Both the position numbers and the translations under genes were made by a program. From Sympetrum striolatum (lineage: Eukaryota > Arthropoda > Insecta > Odonata > Libellulidae): a DNA stretch of 64,000 bases. The stretch is from contig OX388345.1 in assembly GCA_947579665.1 (NCBI GenBank), forward strand, positions 61,061,454 through 61,125,453. The letters are read 5' to 3'. This document shows, in pieces, positions 1 to 10,915 of the stretch. Below the pieces are notes generated by a model. The model was not told the DNA's origin. It did not search any database and saw only the letters and a program-made list of their open reading frames with translations. How positions within the stretch are numbered: position 1 is the first letter of the stretch; each line of letters begins with the position of its first letter.

Positions 1-3000
1 AGAGATTCTTTGATAATTTACTAGTAAATGATCGTTTTTGATGACAATGAACCAAGGCCGAGGTACAATAATCCTTAACATAATTAAAACTAAACTCCAT
101 CATTTTCCTTCCTATTACTTGCCTATTGGTTTTGGTATCTGAATTATTCTATGCCGCGCAGATTTCTGTACTACCTCATAGCGTCATCTTTTCTGAGAGG
201 AGGTGAGGATTTTTTTCGTATTTACGGTAAAATTTTTTCAACACTCATTGTGTTTTTCCTTTACTTTCCACTACTTTCACTGAAAGCTACTTTCTTATTT
301 TCGCTATTTTCACTGATGTCTTATTCTAAAATTTGGAGCATGTCCCATGCAATAAATTTGCAAAGATTAAGTTAACTTATTTTCTTTGAGTGATGCAATG
401 CTTACATTAAAATGAAAGAAGAAAGTTTCGCTACTCTGATCTTTACTAAGCATTGAAATGAATCATCCTGTCTTGAAGTAGATACATATTGTGCTTAATC
501 AATACATCTCTATCATCTATCCCAAAACGTTAATTACACAGTATTTTTTTAATATTAATAAGATTGCATATATATATATTTTTTATTTACCTATATAATA
601 TATATGTGATCCAGATTTGAGCTTTATCGTAATGGCACTTCCTTGAATTTTAAAGTAAACAATTAAAAACTTTACAAATTCACTGAAAGGCAGTTAGAAC
701 CTGGGATGCTTGCAGAAACTCGAGTGCAAAGATACATTAAAACTTTCCATAATCAGATTCATCAATTGTTCGAGTTTAAAATGAAAAGCCTTCTAGTCAT
801 GTCGTAAAATAACACGAAATTATAGCTGCATTATTTTCAGCCAGTCCTTCTTAAATATCTCATACGACGATTTAGATGAATTAGAGAGGGAAAAATAGTT
901 TGTTACAATTTTAAACCGTTTAGATCCGCTAATAGTCACCGTAGGTATTTCATAATGCCAGCATGAGCTTCTATATTTTTTGTATCTAGACTGGGAATTA
1001 TTCTAAGTAATACCTTCATATGGCAATTATATCTAAATATCAGTGCTTATAGATGAGCTAAAATTCTTAGATGGCTCAGAATGAAGCTGTCGAATGAATC
1101 AGGTATATCTGATTTATATATTTAGAAGGACTTTCAATAAGAAATATCATCGATTCCTGAGACCTGATGGGAATTCCCCTTCGTCTTGATAGGAGAAAGT
1201 TAATGCCTATGAAGAATGCAAATTGCGTTTTTACAGAGAAATTGGTTTTTAATACTTAAAAATTGAATTAAAAGGTCTCCCTTTAATGTGCTCTATGGCA
1301 ATACATGATTTTTTCTATCCTTATGTAGCGTGGTTATTAAAGCCATACATCCCTTCAATGTAGAAGAAGAGTATCATTAGATTTGTAAATTTCTGCAAAT
1401 TACATATTACATGGGTTGTTAAATATTGAAACCTAGGTAACAATGTATTGATCATTTGACCTCTAAGGTATAAGTTACATAAATTTTCGATAACTCAGTT
1501 GTAACGGCAGCTCTACAAATACTAGACTTATTATATACGTGGAAGTCATAATGTATCTCCTGACAGGAATTCGTGTGGAATGTGCAGTACATCTAAAAAT
1601 ATAACTATTGCTGAATAAGAGGAAGTGGAGTGGACATTTCGAAAAATTCTCAGATAGACTCTTTATAGTATTTCAAGATTTTGAACATCAATGATAAAAA
1701 TTCGTTTCAAAAACATTATCATAATTGACCACTGAAAGCTGCTACGACTGCACAGTCTCGATCCCATCTAAGTAATTTTCATTTTTACTTATCTATTGAC
1801 TTTGGCAAATTCCTTACGTGTCACCTGCACTTTTCCTTCCATGTTATATCTATGTATCTTTGGGTGGTCGTGCTGTATATTGAAATGCGGAACAAAATAT
1901 TTTTCAAAGGCCGCTTGATATTTTGGTTTCCCTTTCGGTTCTTCTTTCTTTCACTTATAAACAGTATGTGGCTCACAAAAAATATTTCATTTAGGAGAAA
2001 TAAGTGGTCCGACGACCTTCAATTCCCCTTTCTTTGTTTTCAAAGTTCAAATATATCCTTTTCTAACATATTAACGGAATTAGGCCTTGGAACTCATTCT
2101 TTCTGTTTCTTCATCGCTTCATCAAGTTGAAACGATTGACATGATAGTTTGTTTTTAAATCTGTTATTGAATAGGGTTCGAAAGTAAGTTTTATGAATTT
2201 AAGAAATTTCTTGCACAGTTATCTTCTATGAAAAGTAAATATGTTATATAATAATAAGTATATCACGCCATTTAAGAAAATGTAACAAAAATAAGAAAAG
2301 TTTTATTTTTTTGGAAGTAACATCATTCAAATGTCGGTCGTCCTAGTACAAGTTTTTCTACGTCCAATCATTGTTGTAGAAAAGCCTAATAGTTTCCCAA
2401 CTTTTTGTGAAGCATAAAATTTGAAATAACTCTAATTTATTAAATGGTAGCGATTGTAAGTGCCTGGTTTGTTTCTGTAAGCCTTAGATTTCAAATAGCC
2501 CCATAAAAAGAGATTTACTGGCAGTATGTTGGGAAACATTGAAATTAATGCGAAATCTGCGCTGCGTAAGTGCGACCGAGCTAACATTTTCGTTAACGGT
2601 CTAAAAAAATGCGATGCTTAATCCACAACGTTTCCATTCTTACTGGAATAGCATTTTCCAGCAAGTAATTGTCCTGCAATCCCAAATAAGCTAGCCCTCC
2701 TTTCCCTCTTTCATACCCATCCCAAATGCGTCATACCTCTCTACATGGCCTTATATGATTCATCTGTTTAATTAAGAATTTAGGTATTTATTCAAGTACA
2801 AAGTTTTCCAGTCTCACTAATATCCCTCCGAAAAAACTGTAATAGAATCATGTGCAGTTTTATTTACTTCTCTCTGTCTTATTTATATGTTAAGATTTTC
2901 TTTTGAAACTGTATAGATGGAATGGTAGAAGAGTTTTTGGTAGAATGGTTATTGAATTTTTAAGATATAAAAGTGTCATATTTGATCAATTTTCGCAGAC

Positions 3001-3637
3001 AAGGTTGGTCTTAAATATTTTGGATATCAATCACGCTTTTGCTGTTTAAGTTTATGAATTAATGCTGTATTGATTCGAGAACTGTTGAAAATACAACAAT
3101 TTTTTATTCCAATATCATGGAGTATATTATATTTCTGACTATTACCTTAAACCTGAAGTTCGTTTTAGATTACCAGAGGCATAATAATTACCTATTACTT
3201 GTAAATCCAATGTATCTTGCTGTAGGTATCAGTATTATCAGGAATTTCCTTTCCATAGAAGGTGGGATGATTTTTTTTGCTATTGCTAGTAATAGCTCTT
3301 AACGAATATTTGAAGACTTTATAAATTTATGGGCACAGTGTTGATACCAGATTTATATAATAATAAATGAAACACTGGAGTAAAGAAAATTTGTGTAACC
3401 ATTTAAGATATAAGATATAAAAGGAAGCCAATGTATTCAAGTGTGAAGGCGTTTAGATGCTTTTAGTGTTGATAAAGGGGCATTTTTTATTATACATCTT
3501 ATTTAATAGTTTTATTTTATACACAATACAAGGAGATATAAATATTGTGATCAAATTTTGTGCTTAGCTCGAATTTATGACTAAAAAACTTTCTTACTTA
3601 TAGAAATGAAATAACTGTTATTTTATTTTTTCTGCAG
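1..3637 (+). other. AT-rich DNA, no gene seen
   Basis: Short open frames only (at most 92 codons), with no recognisable domain, tRNA or transposon terminus. It ends in the pyrimidine tract of the splice-like site at 3637. It may be intronic. Confidence 0.6.
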
Positions 3638-3678
3638 GTGAGTGCAACAATTAAAAATCCAGACTACAACACCACTTT
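3638..3678 (+). other. Candidate recursive-splice exon or 41-nt microexon
   Basis: A long pyrimidine-rich tract ending TTTTTTCTGCAG is followed directly by GTGAGT. A 3' splice site thus abuts a 5' splice site, the arrangement of recursive ratchet points known from long insect introns. Forty-one bases after the acceptor a second donor match, GTGAGTA, occurs at 3679. The intervening segment is open in the first frame (VSATIKNPDYNTTL). It may be a ratchet point with its recursive-splice exon, or an ordinary microexon of an unrecognised plus-strand gene. Splice-site identity is seen in the sequence; use in a transcript is inferred. Confidence 0.4.
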
Positions 3679-3926
3679 GTGAGTACTCAAATTCATATAA
3701 GCTTACTTCTTAATATGGATTTCTGTCTCTTAATCGTCAAATAAATTGAAGTCACCATAGCCTCCTGGCAGAAAATCTACAATGGTGATAAAGCTTTTCC
3801 AATACATTATTTTAATCTCAACTATACCTATTAATACATTAATTATTGAAGCAAGAAAAATATTTTATAGCCAATATATTTTAATTCCCCAAAACCACTT
3901 GTGGTTAGTTGCTGCCAATTTAAATT

Positions 3927-4330
3927 TTAAAGTATTGATGTAATGCTTGGCGGCTGTAGCTTATAAAGAAGTGTATATAAATGTACTAAACACCTGCTCC
4001 GTAGGGGAAGAGGGAATAATGCCTTGTTCCTCTCGACCTTCGCCGAAAGGCCTACAGATGCAGGCATCTCTTCTAGGGCCCTCTCTTTCACCTTCTTATG
4101 CAGGAGTTGAGTTCTGTCCTCAATAAGCTCCTGTTCGTTCCTTTTGTCTATGAGGTCGGATCCCGCGGTTAACCAGCGATCAGTGGCAGAGGGCTCCCTA
4201 GGCATGGGGATGAACCTCAATGCACGTCACTGGGATCTGGCCGGGTCCACTTCTTAGGGTGATAGGTTATCCCCCCATTCCTCCCTTCCCTCTTATCATC
4301 GGCTGAATGCAAGGATATCCACGAAGAACG
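3927..4330 (-). other. GC-rich patch with an unrecognised 97-codon frame
   Basis: This stretch is much richer in G+C than its flanks. It holds a minus-strand frame at 3927-4220 with a charged, helix-prone segment (KRNEQELIEDRTQLLHKKVK). No family was recognised. The compositional break and the lack of splice or promoter context suggest a repeat or mobile-element remnant, though a degenerate exon cannot be excluded. Confidence 0.25.
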
Positions 4331-5306
4331 ATGGTGTATCTTATCAAGGAAAATGCGTTTATAACGGTTGTAAGAACCATTGGTGTCTAGTTCCTACATA
4401 CAGTAGAAACTGTACATACACACAGGTGATATTGCAAACCAAGTGTTAGGAATACTACATTATTTTGTCTGCAACACTCAGAACAAAAGTTCCTTTACTG
4501 TTTCTTGTACATCAACTTGAAGCATAATTAAGAAAAATGGTATATCCAGTTAGTATACAATTAAGTGGATTTATGCTTCCGAAGAACCTTTGTTATGAAA
4601 AGGTTGTTTCTATTCTTCTACATTAAATTTCTTTCTAAAAATAGATACTGCCGCAAAGAGCAAGATATAGTCTTTTTCCAATTTTTTATTTAAAGGTATA
4701 ATTGGTAAATCATAATAGTGCTTGCCGTTAATATCCTTTAAGCTTACTTTAGTATTAATCTTTTTTTATTATTTCACATTTGAGGAATTCTAGCAACAAC
4801 TTCCTTTCGGTTAATCTGAATGGGTTTTTTATAAGCTGGGTCTATCATAAATAATCTTCTTTAGTCTATAACTAAAATATGTAACGGAATTACAGCTATA
4901 TTCAAATATAAGGGATCATACTAAATTGAAATAACATCAAACATACAGTGGATTAGTAAGAGTATTTCCTTGTTTATTCAAGAATGGCGGAGGACAAGCA
5001 TTTTCTGTTTTATCTTAGATTCACTGGTATAATTAAAATTTATGCTTTAAGCCTTAATAAAAATCGAATTTAGTTCGTAAAAGTTTAATTTAAACAGCCT
5101 TAAGACAGGTAATAATGAATTAGAAGGAAACATTGTGCTATTTGAAGTCGTTTATTTTCGCCTCCATTTGTGCACAGATTTTTCCTCAAAAATACATTCT
5201 CAATGCTTTATAAATATTCTTTATATTAGCTTTCAATTGTATTTTAGCCTGAAACACATGTTAAATCTCCCCTGTTGGATAACAATTCCATATTTGCTAA
5301 AGTATA
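4331..5306 (+). other. AT-rich DNA up to the duplication boundary
   Basis: No gene or element was recognised. The frame at 5135-5413 merely straddles the duplication boundary, and its start is unique to the left flank. Confidence 0.6.
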
Positions 5307-6194
5307 TGGTTCATAGCAATCTCATTAAGTCCATTTGCTCTGAAATTCCATGCTATTGGGCGTTTTTACTTTTAAGTCCAACTAACCGGAATGAGAAATG
5401 TAATTTTTGCTAGTGTCTTTTGGTTAACGACCCTTCTCTATAAGTGAAGTAGATTTTTTATTATAAATTCCTTAACTAATGACAATACCTCTCCCTCTGC
5501 TAACTGATGATATCCCAATAATTTTAATGTTTCAGTAATTTATCAACCATTGTAGTTCAATACAGTCGTCATGAGAAGCTATCCAATATTATTCTCTCCC
5601 CTAAATGGAATCATTGGCCATCCTTAACTTGTATAACCTTTGTTAAAGCACTGCGATAACTGGAGAGATCAATGTATATCATGATACTTCTGTTTTGGAT
5701 CTCGTAAGCCAGTCACAGAAAACTCTACGAGCTCTTCAAGCTCCATATTTTACAAAATATAAATAATATTATAAATACTTCAAATATTACTTATGATTTT
5801 TACTTTTTTGACCGTGTGTTTCCTGGTTGATTGCGAATGGAAATTTAATGCTTCAGAGTTCCGCTAGTACATAAGAAACTCGCGATAATAATATGCTAAT
5901 GCTTTTATCAGAAAAGTTTCGTTAAAATAAATAAATAATGTAGGAATATATATTGTGTGATTCCACTAAAATTGGTGATAGTTAATTAAATGGCTAGTAA
6001 TTAAGGTAATGTGAAAGAAAACGATAAACACCATCGAACTACCAGAAATATTTTACATTGGTTTTTGTATCTTCATCCCTTTTTTAAACCATTCGTTACC
6101 ACCTTAAAATGTCATAAAATGGTTGTTAAGTTAGACAGAAATGTCTTAATTTTTACGGCCGGAATTTCAGTACACCCCAATACAGACTGAGTAT

Positions 6195-6918
6195 TAGGGT
6201 GGTTCGAAAAAAAACTTTTTTTAATTTCAGATCGCTATACTGCGCATAAGTTGCGATTGGTATAGACGCGAAAAAAGTACTAATTATTATATTTTATTAA
6301 ATCGTCTTCCAGTTGCGCAATGCCATCAAAGTCGGCAACAAATTGTGAAAAACCTTAATTTTTTTAAACACGCTAGATTCTTTTAATTGCGTTCCTATTC
6401 CATGAATAAACTACTAAAAGTATGTGAAATCAATATATATGCACTTGTTATACATTTGTTTCATATCTTCCGGTCGCACAACATAGTACAAAATGAGTAA
6501 AATTAGTAGTTTTTGAAAAATTTCAAAGTTTGACTATTTGGTACATTTTAATCATACGACATTTGGAGATGCTATAGTTTAATTCTATTGCAATAATATA
6601 TTTAAAATTCAACCATATAAGATAAACTTTGATATTTTAGTGGTATTCTGTCGCGCAGCTTCCTCAAAAACAGCAGAGTAGCCTACCTGAACAAAGAGGT
6701 TTACTCTCAGATAATTTAGAAATTTTCTAATAGTAAATATTTGTTATTTTTTCAATATTTAATTGTTGGTGCAGATCTTCGCTCATTTTGTTTACAAAAC
6801 GACCTAGAACTCACCACGGGGACGTGGCTGCACTTCGAGTTCCACCCACACCCTACCCAACCAACCATCCAATGTAGGATGTGTTATTTACAATATGTAC
6901 GAATTTGTTTCGCTTTCT
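6195..6918 (+). repeat. Left long terminal inverted repeat of the foldback element
   Basis: It pairs with 7579-8319 in inverted orientation. Matching landmarks are TAGGGTGGTTC at the tip, TTGCGATTGGTA, CCAGTTGCGC, GTGAAAAACCTTAA, and a conserved inner block around CCACCCACACCCTACCCAAC. The short open frame at 6741-6941 lies in this arm. Its mirror frame on the minus strand at 7526-7750 is simply the other arm, so neither is a separate gene. The second copy is at 15654-16377. Confidence 0.85.
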
Positions 6919-6954
6919 CTCTCTTTATGTTTCATTTCTAGTCTTTATCTATCG

Positions 6955-7335
6955 ATAAACACCGAAACTCGGATTTGTGTGAAAAAGTTGGCGTCGCTGA
7001 GCGTGACAGTAATGTGGTTCTAATATAGCCGTCTCTGGAACTGTGTCCACACACTTTACTTGAAGCTTCGGTCACTAGCTTAACGAATCTTTCAACTGCC
7101 TGTATACAGCATGGAAAAGCATTTATACACCTATAGGCTTGAAGTCATTGCTCACATATTCTTTTATCTCTTCATCACTCAATGTTCTTAACAGTGGAGG
7201 AGGAGTCAGTGTACTGGTGTTCCATTTGATAATTTCGGTATAGTCTTTAGCTTCAAAGTTTAGGTTTGGTGGTTTTAAGATTCTGATAGAGTCCGTTTCA
7301 GATATTGCTTTCTTTGCCTTCATATTAAGCCTAAA
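6955..7335 (-). pseudogene. hAT-like transposase C-terminal remnant (copy 1)
   Basis: Reading the minus strand from about 7335, the first block begins LGFRLNMKAKKAISETDS and contains KDYTEIIKWN, TPPPLLRTLSDEEIKEYV and a stop after KPIGV. After a frameshift near 7120 the neighbouring frame continues with QAVERFVKLVTEAS, KVCGHSSRDGYIR and TTLLSR. Both blocks resemble, from memory, the C-terminal region of a family of hAT-like transposases common in arthropod and cnidarian genomes, where a CHTQAVER-like segment is typical. The DDE catalytic core and N-terminal zinc finger are absent, so this is a relic inside the foldback element and cannot act alone. Superfamily assignment is supported independently by the 8-bp target duplication. 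Confidence 0.65.
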
Positions 7336-7434
7336 GCCCAGCTAACGGATATGGTTTCTTTCGACAGTTACCATAATCAAAAGTAAATTTTCAGGATGGG
7401 CATAGTAAGCAATCCGTTGTAAAACGGGATCAAC

Positions 7435-7577
7435 AACTTGAAGCAGCACTTCTGGTAAGTACCTTGTAGATTCAACAGTTTGCATTAAAAATAAACCACA
7501 AATTCACAGATGGGCCCAGGCATGTTTACAAAACTATTGAATCTACAAGGTACTTACCAGAAGAGCTGCTCCAAGTT
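7435..7577. repeat. Inner 47-bp inverted repeat nested in the foldback core
   Basis: Arms 7435-7481 and 7531-7577 are near-perfect reverse complements sharing CTTCTGGTAAGTACCTTG and GTAGATTCAA, with a spacer of about 49 bp. The right arm ends one or two bases before the large right arm begins at 7579, so the element has an inverted repeat inside an inverted repeat. The second copy is at 16894-17036. Confidence 0.85.
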
Positions 7578-7578
7578 T

Positions 7579-8319
7579 TAAAAGCGAAATAAATTTGTAC
7601 ATATTGTAGATAAAACACCCTACATTGGATGGTTGGTTGGGTAGGGTGTGGGTGGAACTCGAAGTGCAGCCACCTCACCGTGGTGAGTTCTGGGTCGTTT
7701 TGTAAACAAAATGAGTGAAGATATGCACCAACAATTGAATATTGAAACAAAAAATTAACAAATATTTACTATTAGAAAATTTCTAAATTATCTGAGAGTA
7801 AACCGCCTCGCCTCTCTGTCCAGGTAGGCTACTCTGCTGTTTTTGACGAAGCTGTGCGACCGAATTCCCCTTGAATATCAAAGTTTATCTTATATGCTTG
7901 AATTTTAAATATATTATTGCAATAGAATTAAACTATAGCATCTCTAAAAGTCGCATGATTAAAATATACTAAACAGTCAAACTGAAATGTTGCTAAAACT
8001 ACCAGTTTTACACATTTTGTACTTTGTAGCGCGACCGGAAGATATGAAACAAATGTATAATAAGTGCATATATATATTGATTTTACATACATTTAGTAGT
8101 TAATTCATGGTATCGGAACACAATTAAAAGAATCTAGCGTGTTTAAAAAATTATGAAAAATTAAGGTTTTTCACAATTTTTGCGGACTTCGATGGCATGG
8201 CGCAACTGGAAGACAAATTAATAAAACAATAATAATTAGTGCTTTTTTCGCGTCTTTACCAATCGCAACTTTTGCGCACTATAGCGACCTGAAAAAATAG
8301 TTTATTTTGAACCACCCTA
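7579..8319 (-). repeat. Right long terminal inverted repeat of the foldback element
   Basis: This is the reverse complement of the left arm with modest divergence, ending GAACCACCCTA directly before the CTGAGTAT target duplication. It is slightly longer than the left arm (about 741 against 724 bp). The second copy is at 17038-17778. Confidence 0.85.
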
Positions 8320-8327
8320 CTGAGTAT

Positions 8328-10684
8328 GCTTGAGCATAGTTTATTGAACATCACAGTAAGCATCGCAACTACATAACTGCATAGGATCAAAGAAAGTTAT
8401 TGCATGCGCAGTATTTACAATAATTTTATATTTGATTCCACTACTTTGTTAATAAAATTATACAATTATCGATTTAAAAAATTGTCACAATTACAATACT
8501 TTGTTTTATAACTCAATAATTTATGTATTCATTCGGATATTTTTGTTTTAGAGTAAACTTAAAAACTTTCTTAACCCTATCGTATCCCTGTTGCTCCAGC
8601 AATTTTAGAGACGACTTTTTTGAACCGCCGAAAATTTTCAGGTCCACTTTCAGTACTTTAAGTACCTTAATCGTTGAAATTCCATTCGGTTATACTTCAT
8701 CGTGATGTAACTACTATAATATGAAATCGAGTCCAAGCTAGAGACATATTTTTCACGCTCAAAACTTGGTAACCACAATCGATGAAACGTTTATTAATCA
8801 CTGAATCCCTCCACATCCGCAGGCAAACCGCAAAGTCACGTGGCAGAGTCACCACAAATTTTATCCTCATCAGCAATTCAGAGTGAAGATTGACATTACA
8901 TGATGGTTTCCATATATAAGTTAGCTAAACTGTACCACAGTGTCACATATACAAAGAGATCACCATTAATACACAAATATCATCACGTACTCAATAGATT
9001 TCTCGGGCTTGCCGACGGTCCTTTGCAAACTTTTATTTTTTGTTCGATTAGCAAAGGTTCTTTTGCTTCGGAAACCCTTCCTATCCGTGGTTGAACAGGC
9101 AAATTACTCACGAATCCAAAAGAACAAGGAGAAGAATATTTCGATATGAGTGGACGCAACCACGACGAAAACGAAACTAACTACATCTAAACGAAACCGT
9201 AAGAGTGTGTTAGTCACAGACTTTTTTTCTCACACCCTTGCCCTATTTTCCCTTCCTTGGATATCGGAAATAATTCAGGTATACCTGAAATACAAATGAT
9301 TTCCGGTGCGCCATGTGCGAGCTCGGCACGCCGTGAGAGCGCCCCTAAACTTGCCTCAAAACTTGGTTTAGCTTTCGAATCCGGCAAAATCCTTTCTTAT
9401 TTTTTGATACCTAAACTTGAAAAAATTAAAAAAATAAATTTTCAATTTTTCTCAAAATGTTACATGAGAACACCCCCTTAAGGAGTCAATGATGAAGTTT
9501 AATAAGATTAACCATAACTATCAATTTTTCTAGAGATAAAACGTCATTGCCTATTGAAAATATAAACATTCCATCGTACTAGATTCATTTGAAGTTTGAA
9601 TTTATTTCAATTTTAACATTGTTTTACTTTAGGACACTTTATATACTCTCCATTAAGTTTATAAAAATGTTGATATTATTTACACTTCTCGGTGAATAAA
9701 TTTTCAACTTTCATATTCCCCACCCATTCAGTGACGCGTGCTAATATCTCGGGAATAGGAAACGCGTTACAGAAATCTTCTGAGCAATCACATTCCTTAC
9801 GAAAACAATGAATATATTAATTGAGTATATCATCCAAATTTTATAGAAAATAGAAAGGTTTATTAATAGACTTTCCGGAATCCAATTGAAAAGCTATTTG
9901 AGGTTCGAACTAGGTAGAGTGTGGAATTTTCTTTCGGCTTTCGGATACTACGCTATTTAGAAAATTTACCACTTCTTTAGTGGAAGTTAAAATATCTCAG
10001 CTTGATTCGTGCTGCTTGTCATTGAATTTACGTTTCCAACCTTATATGCAATCTTGCAGATATTTGCTTAGAATTATTGTATTGCTTAAAGAGACTAATC
10101 AGAGTATCAATATCAAGTATAAAAAGTACACCAGGTATCGACTAAAATCAGTAACTTAGCAATCGATTCAATGAATTGTACTGAATTTGCAATTTGCACC
10201 TACCGATAAATTCTATATAGATGTTAAAGCAATTGAATTAATTAATTTAACATAGAAATTCGTTTGACGTTTCCTTCCATGAATATTTAAAACCTTACAT
10301 CTCTTAGAGGGAGCGATTTCTTTAATTGTAAACTAAAAAGTAAATATTTACTTAAAAATGGTAGTGATGAGAATTTGCTGACATACTCGTAATATATATA
10401 TGTATCACTGGAGGATTGTAGACTAATTCAAAGAATTAACTTAATAAGTTCAGAAAAATTACGTTCTCAGCAATTAAACAGTTTAGGCAACCGTTTCCTA
10501 ACAGCGGAATATTTTTCATTGACCTATTAAGTAAACACTGATAGACATGCATCTTTAATTTATATTTCCGTATTCTTGTTTATGGCTTTAATGATAGAAA
10601 GTCAACAACTAAAATTCAATCTGCTTAACCTTGGTTGATTGTAATAATTGAGATAAGATCAGGAGGCGGGATAAAAATCTCTAG
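8328..10684 (+). other. Unassigned DNA in duplicated unit (also 17787-20143)
   Basis: Mostly AT-rich with a moderately GC-richer part at 8.8-9.5 kb. It contains a perfect 16-bp palindrome TTCAGGTATACCTGAA at 9274-9289 (again at 18733-18748). The small frames here show no family resemblance. Confidence 0.5.
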
Positions 10685-10915
10685 AATTTAGAAGACCATT
10701 ACAAAGAATAAAGTTACTAAATGAGCTAAAAGAAAGTATATTCTCAAAAGATCTAACTGATATAATGCGACTTCCCTGTTATATAGACAGTTCTGATACT
10801 GCGAGGAAAATCAAGGAAAGAGATGCTAGAACAAATATTTTCGAGAGTTAATTTTTTCATCAGGAAAATAGAGCCAATGTGCTTGCACCCCCTGCAGGGA
10901 TCTTTTAAAGGCATC
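10685..10915 (+). mobile_element. Decayed CR1/jockey-like LINE fragment (copy 1)
   Basis: Plus-strand translation gives LLNELKESIFSKDLTDIM, then a segment ending DTARKIKERDARTNIFE followed by a stop. This aligns with the better-preserved LINE at 48.2-48.8 kb (LLNKFRDTTFSEDTISIM and LREMDARTNRFKNSFFPRT). It corresponds to the extreme C-terminus of the reverse-transcriptase ORF. It is truncated at both ends, and the 3' tail typical of the family is missing or diverged. Confidence 0.6.

Larger units (their letters stand above)
6195..8319. mobile_element. hAT-type foldback DNA transposon, copy 1
   Basis: The element is bounded by inverted termini TAGGGTGGTTC and GAACCACCCTA and flanked on both sides by the 8-bp direct repeat CTGAGTAT (6187-6194 and 8320-8327). 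An 8-bp target-site duplication and a terminus fitting YARNG are established hAT-superfamily signatures. The inverted arms are very long (about 6195-6918 and 7579-8319, diverged by scattered substitutions and small indels), whereas hAT elements usually carry terminal repeats of only 10-30 bp. The core of about 660 bp contains a broken transposase 3' part read on the minus strand and a second, smaller inverted repeat. It is non-autonomous as it stands. The intact target-site duplication shows it inserted before the 9.5-kb duplication. Confidence 0.85.

Noticed and set aside
6741..7750. Mirror-image frames sharing the peptide WLHFEFHPHPTQPTIQC
   Set aside because: Both lie in the inverted arms of the foldback element and are the same sequence read from each arm. 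There is no independent evidence of coding.
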